A program made the position numbers and the translations under genes. A stretch of DNA of 64,000 nt from Thermohalobaculum sp965247385. Its GTDB lineage: Bacteria > Pseudomonadota > Alphaproteobacteria > Rhodobacterales > Rhodobacteraceae. A model generated the notes under the pieces. It searched no databases, was not told the DNA's origin, and saw nothing but the letters and a program-made list of their open reading frames with translations. Positions 54,326 to 62,312 of this stretch are shown one piece after another. The stretch is taken from contig CBDFHG010000002.1 in NCBI GenBank assembly GCA_965247385.1, positions 744,001 through 808,000 of the forward strand, read 5' to 3'. Every line of letters starts with the position of its first letter. The stretch's first letter is position 1.

Positions 54326-54458
54326 AAACAGGTCAGAAGGATTTGACACGGTCATAAAACAGATGAATCACAGCGAGACCCTTGGTCCAAGAAAACTACT
54401 CCAAATCCGTACTTGGCAGTTACGGAAAATCACAATAGGCTTCCCTCGCAAAGAGGTT

Positions 54459-55655
54459 CTATCGCTCTGACAGGAGCTTCTTGAACTCAGGTCCGAGCGC
54501 CGCGGCAACAATAGCATGCCCTTCCTTGGTGAAATGCATATTTGCCGGGAAAAAGGCAAGTGGGCGCGATTTTACCTGTTCGACGAATGCGGGCACCACA
54601 TCGATGAAACGGTAGCCGATCCGCTCTGCATTCTCGGCCAGCCAAGCCCGTTGCACCCGGCTGAATGCGGCAACGTCGCGACCGACGACCTCGTCCTCAA
54701 ATCGGACGCTTTCGATATAGCTCGTGTACGCCGACGGCAGCAGCGTCACGACCGGGATGAAGTTCTGCTTAGCGGCGAGGGTGACGAAAGCCTCCAGAGG
54801 CTCGGCAAACAGGTTGACGCTTATCTCGCCGCTTTCGATCTGGCGTGCGTGCTTGACCTCGTCGGTGTCGTTGTTGGTGACATTCATCGGTGTCCTGACG
54901 CCATCAATCTCGACGGAATATCGGAAATTGATCTTTTCCCGCTTCACGAAGCGCTTGAGCGCCACCTCGATACCCGACTTCAGATAAGCCAGTGCATAGC
55001 TGACCGCGAAGGGCCCGCCCAAGCGCTTGCGGGACGTCCGGTCGACCCCATGCAGGACGAAATCAAGATATCTGAGGATGTCCCTCACGTCGTTGCCCTC
55101 GTAGATATTCAAGACCACGATACGAGGCTTCAGTGACAAACCGAACTTCCTGAGGAGCACCAGTTCCTCGTAGGGGCCGATTCCACCGACGCCGAGATTA
55201 TAAGTGATCAGCCCCGTTTGCTCTTCGACCTGTGCTGTGAAGGTGTCCTTGGGATCGACAATGGTGCAGGTTGTAAACGAGTCGCCAATCATAACCACAT
55301 CGACGGTGGAGCGGCCCGTTCCCACGGCGGGATTGCAGAATCCCGCATCGTCCATCTGCCGCTCAACGACTCCACCAGTCGCGACATCCACGGGGTCCGC
55401 CCGGCCCGCATAGCGGCGCCCCTCAAGATAAATATAGAAAGGCGGGCCACCATCGCCGCGCCACTCCGATGTGACCAGCTGCCGGTCCTTGTAGGTAGCG
55501 AAGCCGAGCTTGGCCGCGATTGGCGTTCGCAAATCTTCGTGAAACCTCGCGAGGATATCGATACTGATCAGCGACGGAAAACTGCGCAAGAATGCATCCG
55601 CGCCGCCGAGCGAGACGAGAACCGCGACCAGAAAGATCGCAGCATTGGCCAGCAA
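54459..55655 (-). CDS. Membrane-anchored SGNH-type hydrolase/acyltransferase, paralogue B
   Basis: The product of about 398 residues has an N-terminal hydrophobic anchor (about 1-22). The SGNH blocks are VVMIGDSFTTC, GVGGIGPYEEL, IYEGNDVRDILRYL and PANMHFTKEGHAIVA. It shares this plan and several intervening residues with paralogue A at 38899-40188. The start is uncertain: TTG at 55655 is used here and no ATG fits upstream before a stop. It is followed by the spt gene with 61 bp between and the same direction, but reads downstream of it. The role could be removing or adding an acyl group on an envelope lipid or glycan. Confidence 0.75.
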   Translation of the reverse strand: MLANAAIFLVAVLVSLGGADAFLRSFPSLISIDILARFHEDLRTPIAAKLGFATYKDRQLVTSEWRGDGGPPFYIYLEGRRYAGRADPVDVATGGVVERQMDDAGFCNPAVGTGRSTVDVVMIGDSFTTCTIVDPKDTFTAQVEEQTGLITYNLGVGGIGPYEELVLLRKFGLSLKPRIVVLNIYEGNDVRDILRYLDFVLHGVDRTSRKRLGGPFAVSYALAYLKSGIEVALKRFVKREKINFRYSVEIDGVRTPMNVTNNDTDEVKHARQIESGEISVNLFAEPLEAFVTLAAKQNFIPVVTLLPSAYTSYIESVRFEDEVVGRDVAAFSRVQRAWLAENAERIGYRFIDVVPAFVEQVKSRPLAFFPANMHFTKEGHAIVAAALGPEFKKLLSER

Positions 55656-55716
55656 GTTACGAATAGCTGTTATCCCCGCAGAATTGTACCGTCAGGTTGT
55701 AATAGTTTGACCGACG

Positions 55717-56949
55717 TCAGGCCACCCTGGACGCCGTCAAACTGGAGGAACTGCCGGTCAGACCCAGCGTCCTGCCGACCTCGGCAAAGACCTCCAGCGC
55801 TTGGGTGATCTGCTCGTCGTCATGCGCCGCCGAGACCGAGACCCGCAGCAGCGACAGTGCGTTCGGCGTCGCCGGCGGGATCGCGATATTGGTGTAGACA
55901 CCGGCGTCGATCAGGACATTCCACAACATGACCGCAGACTTCGGGTCGGGCAGCTTCACCGCCACGACCGGGCTGATCTCCGGACCGAGGTCGAAACCCA
56001 GCCTCGCAAGCCCGGTATACAGTCGGGTCGAATTCTTCCACAACCGTTCGCGCAATTCCGGCAATTCCGCCATCCGCCGGAAAGCGGCGCGCGCGGTGGC
56101 CACTGTCGGTGGCGTCATCGAGGCGGTGAACATATAGGGCCGCGAATAGGACCGCAGCGCCTCGAAACCCTCGACATTGGAAACGCAGTAACCGCCGGTG
56201 GTGCCGACGCTTTTCGAGAAGGTGCCGAGAATGTAGTCGCAATCGTCCTCGACCCCGGCCGACTGGCACTTGCCGCGACCGGTCTCGCCCAGCACGCCCA
56301 GCGAATGCGCCTCATCGACCAGCAGATAAACATCGTCGCCCGCCTCACGCTTGACCGCCGCGAACTCGGCCAGAGGCGCGGTGTCGCCCAGCATCGAATA
56401 AATGCCCTCGACGACGATGATCTTGTCGCCCGGCGTGCCCTTCAGCCGCGCCAGCCGCTTGGCCAGGTCTTCCGGGCTGCTGTGGCGGAAGCGAATGGTC
56501 TCGGCATCCGCCATCTTGGCGGCATCGTAAATCGAGGCGTGGCTGTCGGCATCGATCAGCAGGTGGTCACCCTTCTCGGCCAGAGCCGAGATCACACCCA
56601 GATTGGCCACGAAGCCGGTGGAAAAGACGATCGCCATGCGCTTGTCGTAGAATTGCGCGATTTCTTCTTCCAGGGCTCGGTGCTGATCGTAGGTGCCATT
56701 GGCGATCCGCGAGCCGGTGGTGCCAACGCCGAATTCCCGCACTGCCTCGATCGTCTCGTCGATGCAGTGCTGATCGAAGGTCAGCCCCAGATAGTTGTTG
56801 GTGCCGAACAGCATCATCGGCTCGTTTCCCAGGATCGCCCGGGTCGGTGATGTGATGCGGTCGAATTTCAGCGATGTCGGGTCGCGCCCCAGGGCCTGCA
56901 AGGCGCCGTAGGCCGACTTGATCGATTTCGCTCGTTGTTTGATACCCAT
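55717..56949 (-). CDS. spt: Serine palmitoyltransferase
   Basis: The 410-residue product is an alpha-oxoamine synthase: TNNYLGLTFDQ, GSRIANGTYDQHRALEEEIA, DADSHASIYDAAK (His137), LLVDEAHSLGVLG (Asp212) and the PLP lysine in LGTFSKSVGTTGGY (Lys246), with RPYMFTASMTPP following. The family also includes KBL and BioF. A dedicated ACP gene 4 bp upstream and CerS/CerR in the locus identify it as serine palmitoyltransferase. It condenses acyl-ACP with serine to 3-ketosphinganine. Confidence 0.9.
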   Translation of the reverse strand: MGIKQRAKSIKSAYGALQALGRDPTSLKFDRITSPTRAILGNEPMMLFGTNNYLGLTFDQHCIDETIEAVREFGVGTTGSRIANGTYDQHRALEEEIAQFYDKRMAIVFSTGFVANLGVISALAEKGDHLLIDADSHASIYDAAKMADAETIRFRHSSPEDLAKRLARLKGTPGDKIIVVEGIYSMLGDTAPLAEFAAVKREAGDDVYLLVDEAHSLGVLGETGRGKCQSAGVEDDCDYILGTFSKSVGTTGGYCVSNVEGFEALRSYSRPYMFTASMTPPTVATARAAFRRMAELPELRERLWKNSTRLYTGLARLGFDLGPEISPVVAVKLPDPKSAVMLWNVLIDAGVYTNIAIPPATPNALSLLRVSVSAAHDDEQITQALEVFAEVGRTLGLTGSSSSLTASRVA

Positions 56950-56953
56950 TTGC

Positions 56954-57262
56954 CTAGCGACCCTCTTTCATTGGTCCACCGCCTGCATCGGCGTGGGCAC
57001 CGGCATCCACATGCGACAGCGCCTGAACGGCATTGGCGAGATCGCCCACCGTACGCACCTCGGCGATCCGATCGAGCGGGATCGTGATGTCAAACTCGTC
57101 CTCGATCTCCATCACGAAATCCATGACGCTGACCGAGTCCAGACCGGTGTCCTCAACCACGCTGCTGCCGAGATCGATCTTGCGATCGGCGCCGATCTTC
57201 TTGCCCAGAAGTTCCAGCACCCGTATCTCTATCTTGTCGTTCTGTTCCATGCTCACGTTCAT
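56954..57262 (-). CDS. Acyl carrier protein for sphingolipid synthesis
   Basis: The 102-residue product has the ACP core with the phosphopantetheine Ser in DTGLDSVSVMDFVMEIEDEF. A Gly/Ala/Asp/His-rich tail follows. I chose the ATG at 57262 because GGAAG lies about 9 nt upstream; a second ATG four codons on is possible. Equivalent ACPs in Caulobacter are charged by a neighbouring acyl-ACP synthetase, here encoded at 24112-25839, for use by Spt. The spt start follows 4 bp after its stop. Confidence 0.88.
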   Translation of the reverse strand: MNVSMEQNDKIEIRVLELLGKKIGADRKIDLGSSVVEDTGLDSVSVMDFVMEIEDEFDITIPLDRIAEVRTVGDLANAVQALSHVDAGAHADAGGGPMKEGR

Positions 57263-57518
57263 TACCCACTTCCGGCATCTGCCCGATTCCGGTGTCAGTT
57301 CCGGAAAATATCGCGTCTTGTCGGCAAGCTGCCGTTTCTGATTTGCGTTCGTCTGCCGCCAGTTCACCGATCGGCGAACAAACGGCCTAACTCTTGCCTC
57401 GCGGACTCGACGAACCCGCCCGGACCCCGAAACCGGATCAGGGCGACCAGCGCATTGCCTGATCCGAAGGAAGTATGTTCACTGTCGTTTGCGCATGGCC
57501 ACGCCATTGCGCGCGGTA

Positions 57519-58280
57519 CTACATCGCGCTGCTGATGGCTGCCGTCTCCGACACACCCAGGAACCGCGCGGACTTGCTCTCGGCGATCGGCAGATCACGG
57601 AGGAAGTCGATCTCGCTCCAGGCCAGCCCTTCGATCGAGACGGCTCCAACACCGCCTTCGCGAGCCAGTTCGTCGATGATCGACAGATACCAACGCTTCA
57701 GCGTCGCCTGATCCTTCAGCGCCGAACGCATCGCCGTGACAAATCGGGCACCGCCTTCGCGCTGGAACCGGATCATGCCGATGGACTCGCCGTCAACGGG
57801 CAGCTCCAGCGTCTTGCCAATGGCGGTCAGCCGGTCGCCGTCGCGGCGGATCTTCATGTCGTCGGAGTCGTAGTTCACCTTGCAGTCGACCGTGACCGAG
57901 ATTGGCACCGTCGCCTGCTCGATAACCCGCGCCGCAATCTCCGGCTGGAACAGGGTGTCGCCGTTCAACAGCAGGGTGTCGGACCCGATCAGATCCCTCG
58001 CCGCCCAGCACGAGCCGATATTGTCGGCAACCGTGTAGAACGGATTATAGATCGTGTTGACCTCGACCGGCACACTGGTGGTCATCAGCATGGCATCGAC
58101 CGCATCGGCACAAAAGCCGGTGACCACCGTGATCTCGTCGACCCCGGCAGCAGCCAAAGCACGCACCTGCCACTCCAGGATGGGGCGACCGGAAACCGGA
58201 ACCAAGCATTTCGGACGTGCGTCCGTCAGAGGGGACAAACGCTTTCCCTGGCCCGCACTCAAGATTACCGCATTCGTCAT
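57519..58280 (-). CDS. LicC/PntC-like cytidylyltransferase
   Basis: The 253-residue product has the NTP-transferase start LSAGQGKRLSPLTDARPKCLVPV. Several segments are typical of CTP:phosphocholine and CTP:phosphonoalkylamine cytidylyltransferases: NPFYTVADNIGSCWAARDL, LLLNGDTLF, NYDSDDMKI and GESIGMIRF. It activates a phosphorylated alcohol or a phosphonate as its CDP form. Between the ACP and CerR genes it is well placed to make a head-group donor. Whether its substrate is phosphocholine-like, 2-aminoethylphosphonate or glycerate-type cannot be decided here. Confidence 0.75.
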   Translation of the reverse strand: MTNAVILSAGQGKRLSPLTDARPKCLVPVSGRPILEWQVRALAAAGVDEITVVTGFCADAVDAMLMTTSVPVEVNTIYNPFYTVADNIGSCWAARDLIGSDTLLLNGDTLFQPEIAARVIEQATVPISVTVDCKVNYDSDDMKIRRDGDRLTAIGKTLELPVDGESIGMIRFQREGGARFVTAMRSALKDQATLKRWYLSIIDELAREGGVGAVSIEGLAWSEIDFLRDLPIAESKSARFLGVSETAAISSAM

Positions 58281-58473
58281 TATCCCTCATCCCTCGTCTT
58301 TCTGTTTTGCGGCTATCATCTAGATAGTTTGGCCGACAATCAAACCCCTGAAATTACAACTTTTGTTACAGTTCTTTGCGAAATTTCAGTGGGCGCGGAG
58401 GCGGCGCGGCGTCAGCGGCGGCTTTCGAACAGGCGCAAAAAAATCCCGTATAATTCCCCGTATAAAACTCCGA

Positions 58474-59463
58474 CTATCCGCGCAACCAGCCCGCCGCACG
58501 ATACCAGGAAACCGCCTCGGCGAAACCCTGGCGAAGCGTGATCTCCGGCCGCCACAGGCTGGCGGGGGGTTGGCTCTCCAGGTCGGAACGCCAGTCGCTA
58601 TGTAGGATCTCGCGGGCTTTTTGTGAGGTCAGCATTCCCGCCACGCCACCCAGCGCCGCCGCATCGCCAACCAGCCCCAGCGCCCGGATCACGGCACCCG
58701 GCACCCGCAGCGGACGCGCCGTGCGGCCCAGCGCCAGGGCAGCGGCACGGGTAAGCTCATCCCACGAGTAGCCCGCATGGCGTTCATCGGTAACTTCGTG
58801 GGCAACTTCATGGCATTCCGCCGGGTGTCCCGCTTCCAGCAGCGCCGCCATCGCCCGCACCAGGTCGGTAACATGGATCACGGTCAGGCGCGCATCGGCA
58901 CCGTTCAGCATCGGCTGCACCGGGCCCGCCGCGGCGCGGAAGATGCGCAGCGTCTCCCGATCGCCCGGCCCGTAGACCGCCGCCGGCCGCAGAATGCACC
59001 AGTCGGCCCCTGCGCCAATGTCGCGCAACCGTTCCTCGGCGGCAAGTTTCGAGGCCGCGTAGTGCGACAGCCCCGGCTCACGCGCCGCCATCGACGACAG
59101 GTGGATAAACCGCGCCGACGGCGCATGCATGCGCCAGGCCCCGGCCAGCGCCGCCGTCCCCTCGGCATTGGCGCGCATGAAATCGGCGCGCCGCCGCCCC
59201 TTGATCGCGCCCGCCAGATGCAGAACCGCGTCCGCGCCCCGAACCAGATCACGAAGGGCTCCCTGGTCTGAAAGGCTGCCTTGCACAACCTCGACCGGCG
59301 GCCCCGGAAATCCTGGCATTCCCGGAATCTGGGGCATCGACCGCGCCAGCACGCGCAACCGCCAACCCCGGCGGGCCAACTCACCCGCCAGATGGCCGCC
59401 AATGAAGCCGGTAACCCCGGTCACCGCCGCCATGCGGCCGCCAGCTTTGTCGTGCAGGTGCAT
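58474..59463 (-). CDS. cerR: NAD(P)-dependent ceramide reductase CerR-like (SDR epimerase family)
   Basis: The 329-residue product has the dinucleotide site GVTGFIGGHLAGELARRGW, the SDR catalytic YAASK and a preceding Ser (FIHLSSMA). It belongs to the extended SDR (NAD-dependent epimerase) family. In Caulobacter the member in the sphingolipid locus, CerR, reduces the 3-keto group of the N-acylated intermediate. I used the ATG at 59463, 8 nt after GGGAG; an ATG ten codons on (59433) is possible. Confidence 0.8.
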   Translation of the reverse strand: MHLHDKAGGRMAAVTGVTGFIGGHLAGELARRGWRLRVLARSMPQIPGMPGFPGPPVEVVQGSLSDQGALRDLVRGADAVLHLAGAIKGRRRADFMRANAEGTAALAGAWRMHAPSARFIHLSSMAAREPGLSHYAASKLAAEERLRDIGAGADWCILRPAAVYGPGDRETLRIFRAAAGPVQPMLNGADARLTVIHVTDLVRAMAALLEAGHPAECHEVAHEVTDERHAGYSWDELTRAAALALGRTARPLRVPGAVIRALGLVGDAAALGGVAGMLTSQKAREILHSDWRSDLESQPPASLWRPEITLRQGFAEAVSWYRAAGWLRG

Positions 59464-59621
59464 CCGAGCCACTCCCCCCAACCCTACTCGGGTCGCCGAA
59501 GGGGTTTCTGGTAGGACGGTCCTGCCGGATTGGCAAGACGAACCGCGATGCGGCAGGATACCGGCAGGCTGTAGGATCCGGTGCGGAAGGTCCGCCACAC
59601 CGTCTCCCGGAGAGTCTTTTT

Positions 59622-59662
59622 CGCCTGTCCGGCCACCTTCGGTGACCTGCGCGCGCAAAACA
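59622..59662. repeat. Partial copy of the intergenic repeat family
   Basis: CGCCTGTCCGG-CACCTTCGGTGACCTGCGC at 59630-59659 closely matches the outer arm of the nested palindrome at 23859-23888. It lies between pbfA and cerR. Confidence 0.75.
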
Positions 59663-59708
59663 CACCGACTGTGGCCCAAAGCTGCGGCCCAAAGCCGCTT
59701 CAGCGGTT

Positions 59709-61073
59709 TCAGGCCGCCGCCAGCACCGCCGCCTCGACGATATCCAGCGCCCGGTCCAGATCGGCTTGGCTGATCACCAGCGGCGGCGACAAGGTCAGCA
59801 CACAGCCCTGGCTGATCTTGAAGCTCAACCCCGCCTCCAGGCAGCGGTAATAGATCTTCTCGGCCAGTTCGTTGCCCGGTGCGCGGGTCGCCCTGTCGGA
59901 GACGATATCGACCCCGAACATCAGCCCCCTGCCCCGCACGTCGCCAATGATGGCCGAGCGCGCCATCAGGTCACGCATCCGGCTCATCGCGTGATCGCCC
60001 AGTTCGGCCGCGCGCGCGACCAGCCCCTCCTCCTCGATGATGCCGATGGTGGTCAGGGCGGCGCGGGCGGTTACCGGGTTCTTCTCGTGGGTGTAATGCC
60101 CGATGGCAAAATCGCCACACACATCCAGGTCCGCGCGCATAATCGCCGCCGCGATCGGCAGGATACCCCCGCCCAGCGCCTTGCCCAGCACCACCATGTC
60201 CGGCGTCACGCGATCATGTTCGAAGGCAAAGAACTTGCCGGTTTTTCCCAACCCGGTCGGAATTTCATCGAAGATCAGCAACGCCCCATGGGCCTCGCAT
60301 GCCGCCTTTACATGCTGCCAGAACCCCGGCGGCGGCACATAGGGCACCGCACGCATCGGCTCGGCGATCACCGCCGCCACGTCGCCCTCGCGCTCCAGCA
60401 CGTAACTGACCATCTCGGCGCAGGCGAGCCCGCAAACCTCCGGCCCGGCATGCTTGTAGGGGCAGCGATAGCAGGCAAACGGCGCCACATGCTCGGCGCC
60501 GGGCAACAGCGGCCCGGCGATATGCGAGCGGAAGGTATGCTCGCCGCCGACACTGGCCGCCCCAAACCCCGCCCCGTGAAAGGCGTCCCAGAAAGACACG
60601 GTCTTGAACCGGCCCGTCGCAGCCCGTGCCACCTTCAGCGCCACCTCGTTGGCGTCCGAACCACCGGTGGTGAACAGCACTTTTCCCAGATCGCCCGGTG
60701 CCAGGGTCGTCAGCTTCTCGGCCAGTTCCACCGCGGGCTCGCAAGTAAACCGGCGCGGCGCGAAGCTCAACTCATCCATCTGCGCCTTGATCGCCGCGAT
60801 CAGCTTCGGGTGGCCATAGCCGATATGGTGGACGCTGTTGCCATGGAAATCCATGTAGCGCCGCCCGGTGGTGTCCTCGATCCAGATGCCCTCGGCCTTG
60901 GCGATGGCTGAGAGAACCGGGGTCGACAGGCTCTGGTGCAGGAAAACATCCGAGTCACGCTCGATCAGCGCGCGCGTCGGCACATCATCAGCCTTGGCGC
61001 GCCACGCCGCGCGCGCTTGCGATGTATTGGACTCGCCCTCGGTATGGGCCTTGGGCGTGGAAGGGCTGGCCAT
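59709..61073 (-). CDS. pbfA: 1-hydroxy-2-aminoethylphosphonate ammonia-lyase (PbfA)
   Basis: The 454-residue product is a class III PLP enzyme: HGNSVHHIGYGHP, GGSDANEVALKVARAATGR, SFWDAFHGAGFGAASVGG, LIFDEIPTGLGKTG and the PLP lysine VVLGKALGGGILP. It clusters with phnX, phnY and phnW, and its length fits PbfA. PbfA splits (R)-1-hydroxy-2-aminoethylphosphonate into phosphonoacetaldehyde and ammonia, feeding hydroxylated AEP into the PhnX/PhnY route. I used the ATG at 61073 because GGGGAG precedes it. A plain class III transaminase is the alternative. Confidence 0.75.
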   Translation of the reverse strand: MASPSTPKAHTEGESNTSQARAAWRAKADDVPTRALIERDSDVFLHQSLSTPVLSAIAKAEGIWIEDTTGRRYMDFHGNSVHHIGYGHPKLIAAIKAQMDELSFAPRRFTCEPAVELAEKLTTLAPGDLGKVLFTTGGSDANEVALKVARAATGRFKTVSFWDAFHGAGFGAASVGGEHTFRSHIAGPLLPGAEHVAPFACYRCPYKHAGPEVCGLACAEMVSYVLEREGDVAAVIAEPMRAVPYVPPPGFWQHVKAACEAHGALLIFDEIPTGLGKTGKFFAFEHDRVTPDMVVLGKALGGGILPIAAAIMRADLDVCGDFAIGHYTHEKNPVTARAALTTIGIIEEEGLVARAAELGDHAMSRMRDLMARSAIIGDVRGRGLMFGVDIVSDRATRAPGNELAEKIYYRCLEAGLSFKISQGCVLTLSPPLVISQADLDRALDIVEAAVLAAA

Positions 61074-61140
61074 ACAGGTGCTCCCCTGCTCACATTGTTC
61101 TAGCATATCCGGGCGCACCCTGCGCCCGCCCCGGCGGGTT

Positions 61141-61221
61141 TTATGCGCCGAAAGCGCAAGCTTTCGAATGGGCGCATAAGGCCCGCCAGGTGGCACCGGA
61201 GTCTCGCCCTGCGAGACTCCG
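61141..61221. repeat. Two hairpins between phnX and pbfA, members of the intergenic repeat family
   Basis: 61141-61179 is a two-step palindrome (outer TTATGCGCC/GGCGCATAA, inner GAAAGC/GCTTTC). 61197-61221 is a perfect 11-bp stem (CGGAGTCTCGC / GCGAGACTCCG) with a 3-nt loop. The second shares its core with 24088-24106. They may uncouple transcription of pbfA from phnX. Confidence 0.8.
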
Positions 61222-61234
61222 TATCACATCCCCG

Positions 61235-62074
61235 TCAGGGCTTCTCGCCGCGGGCGAGCCGGGCGTTGATGTCTTCGATCACCGGCTCGATATCGGCCAG
61301 GTTGTCGATCACGTAATGCGCCCCGGCCCGCTCCAGGATATCGCGGGTCTTGGCCATGCGCCGCTCGATCTCGGCCTCCGACAGCGCCGCGCCCTGCTCC
61401 GGCGTATCGACATCCATGTAGTTCGAGTAGCGGACCACGCCGACACCCCAGCACCCGGCGTTCTGCGCCTCGCCAATGCCCGACACGGTGTCATCGACCT
61501 TGACCACCGACTGGATCGTCGTGATCCCCATCAGGTCGAGGTTCTTGTAGACCATATGCGGGTCCGGACGGGCGCCGTTAACGACCTCGTCACCGGCGAC
61601 CGAGGCGTCAGGCCTGTATCCCTGCTTGGCCGACTCCTCTTCGAGGATATCGACCATCGAGCGGACGAAGCCGGTCGTGGAGCCAATCTTGATTCCCTGC
61701 GCCTGAAGCCGCTGGGTCACTTCGGCGACGCCGGGCAGAAGGTCGGTGTATTTGCGCAGGCAATCGAGCTGCATCGGCACGAAATCGGCGAACATGGCGT
61801 CGACCTCGGCCTGCCCCGGATAGTTGCCATGCACAGCTTTCCAGCGCTCGGCGATCACCGGCTCCTCGGTCAGCTTCTTGATGTGCAGATCCTTGCGCAA
61901 ACCCATCGGGCCGCGCGCTTCGGGCATCGATATCTCGACGCCGTGCTTCTTGAACACCTCGACGAAGACAACGGCGGGGGCGACGACATAGGCGTCGGCG
62001 GTGGTGCCGCTCCAATCGAGGATGAGGGCTTTGACCTTGCTGCGATAGGTACGGTTGAAGACGAAGTCAGACAT
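61235..62074 (-). CDS. phnX: Phosphonoacetaldehyde hydrolase (phosphonatase)
   Basis: The 279-residue product is a HAD-superfamily enzyme with the nucleophile in ALILDWSGTTADAYVVAP, the GPMGLRKDLHIKKL segment that supplies the Schiff-base lysine of phosphonatases, GSTTGFVRSM, and PDPHMVYKNLDLMG with the acidic KVDDTVSG. It cleaves the C-P bond of phosphonoacetaldehyde to acetaldehyde and phosphate. It is next to phnY (gap of 238 bp). Confidence 0.92.
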   Translation of the reverse strand: MSDFVFNRTYRSKVKALILDWSGTTADAYVVAPAVVFVEVFKKHGVEISMPEARGPMGLRKDLHIKKLTEEPVIAERWKAVHGNYPGQAEVDAMFADFVPMQLDCLRKYTDLLPGVAEVTQRLQAQGIKIGSTTGFVRSMVDILEEESAKQGYRPDASVAGDEVVNGARPDPHMVYKNLDLMGITTIQSVVKVDDTVSGIGEAQNAGCWGVGVVRYSNYMDVDTPEQGAALSEAEIERRMAKTRDILERAGAHYVIDNLADIEPVIEDINARLARGEKP

Positions 62075-62312
62075 GGGTGTTCTCCTCTGTTCGGATTCTG
62101 TTCCGGTGTCCCGGATTGTTGTGATTTTCGTGGCTGTCAGGGCGTTTGCGTCCTGACCGCAATGGAACGGGGTGCGCCCGCCCCGGGGAGTTCCCCGGGG
62201 CGCGTCGCCGTATTGTATTTTCCGGCTGGTTCGCCAGTTGAGTCGCCGGTTTAGTCATAATGTCGCCAGGCAGTTTTCTCCCAGTGGATTGGTCGGGCAA
62301 TCGGTTTTCGGA

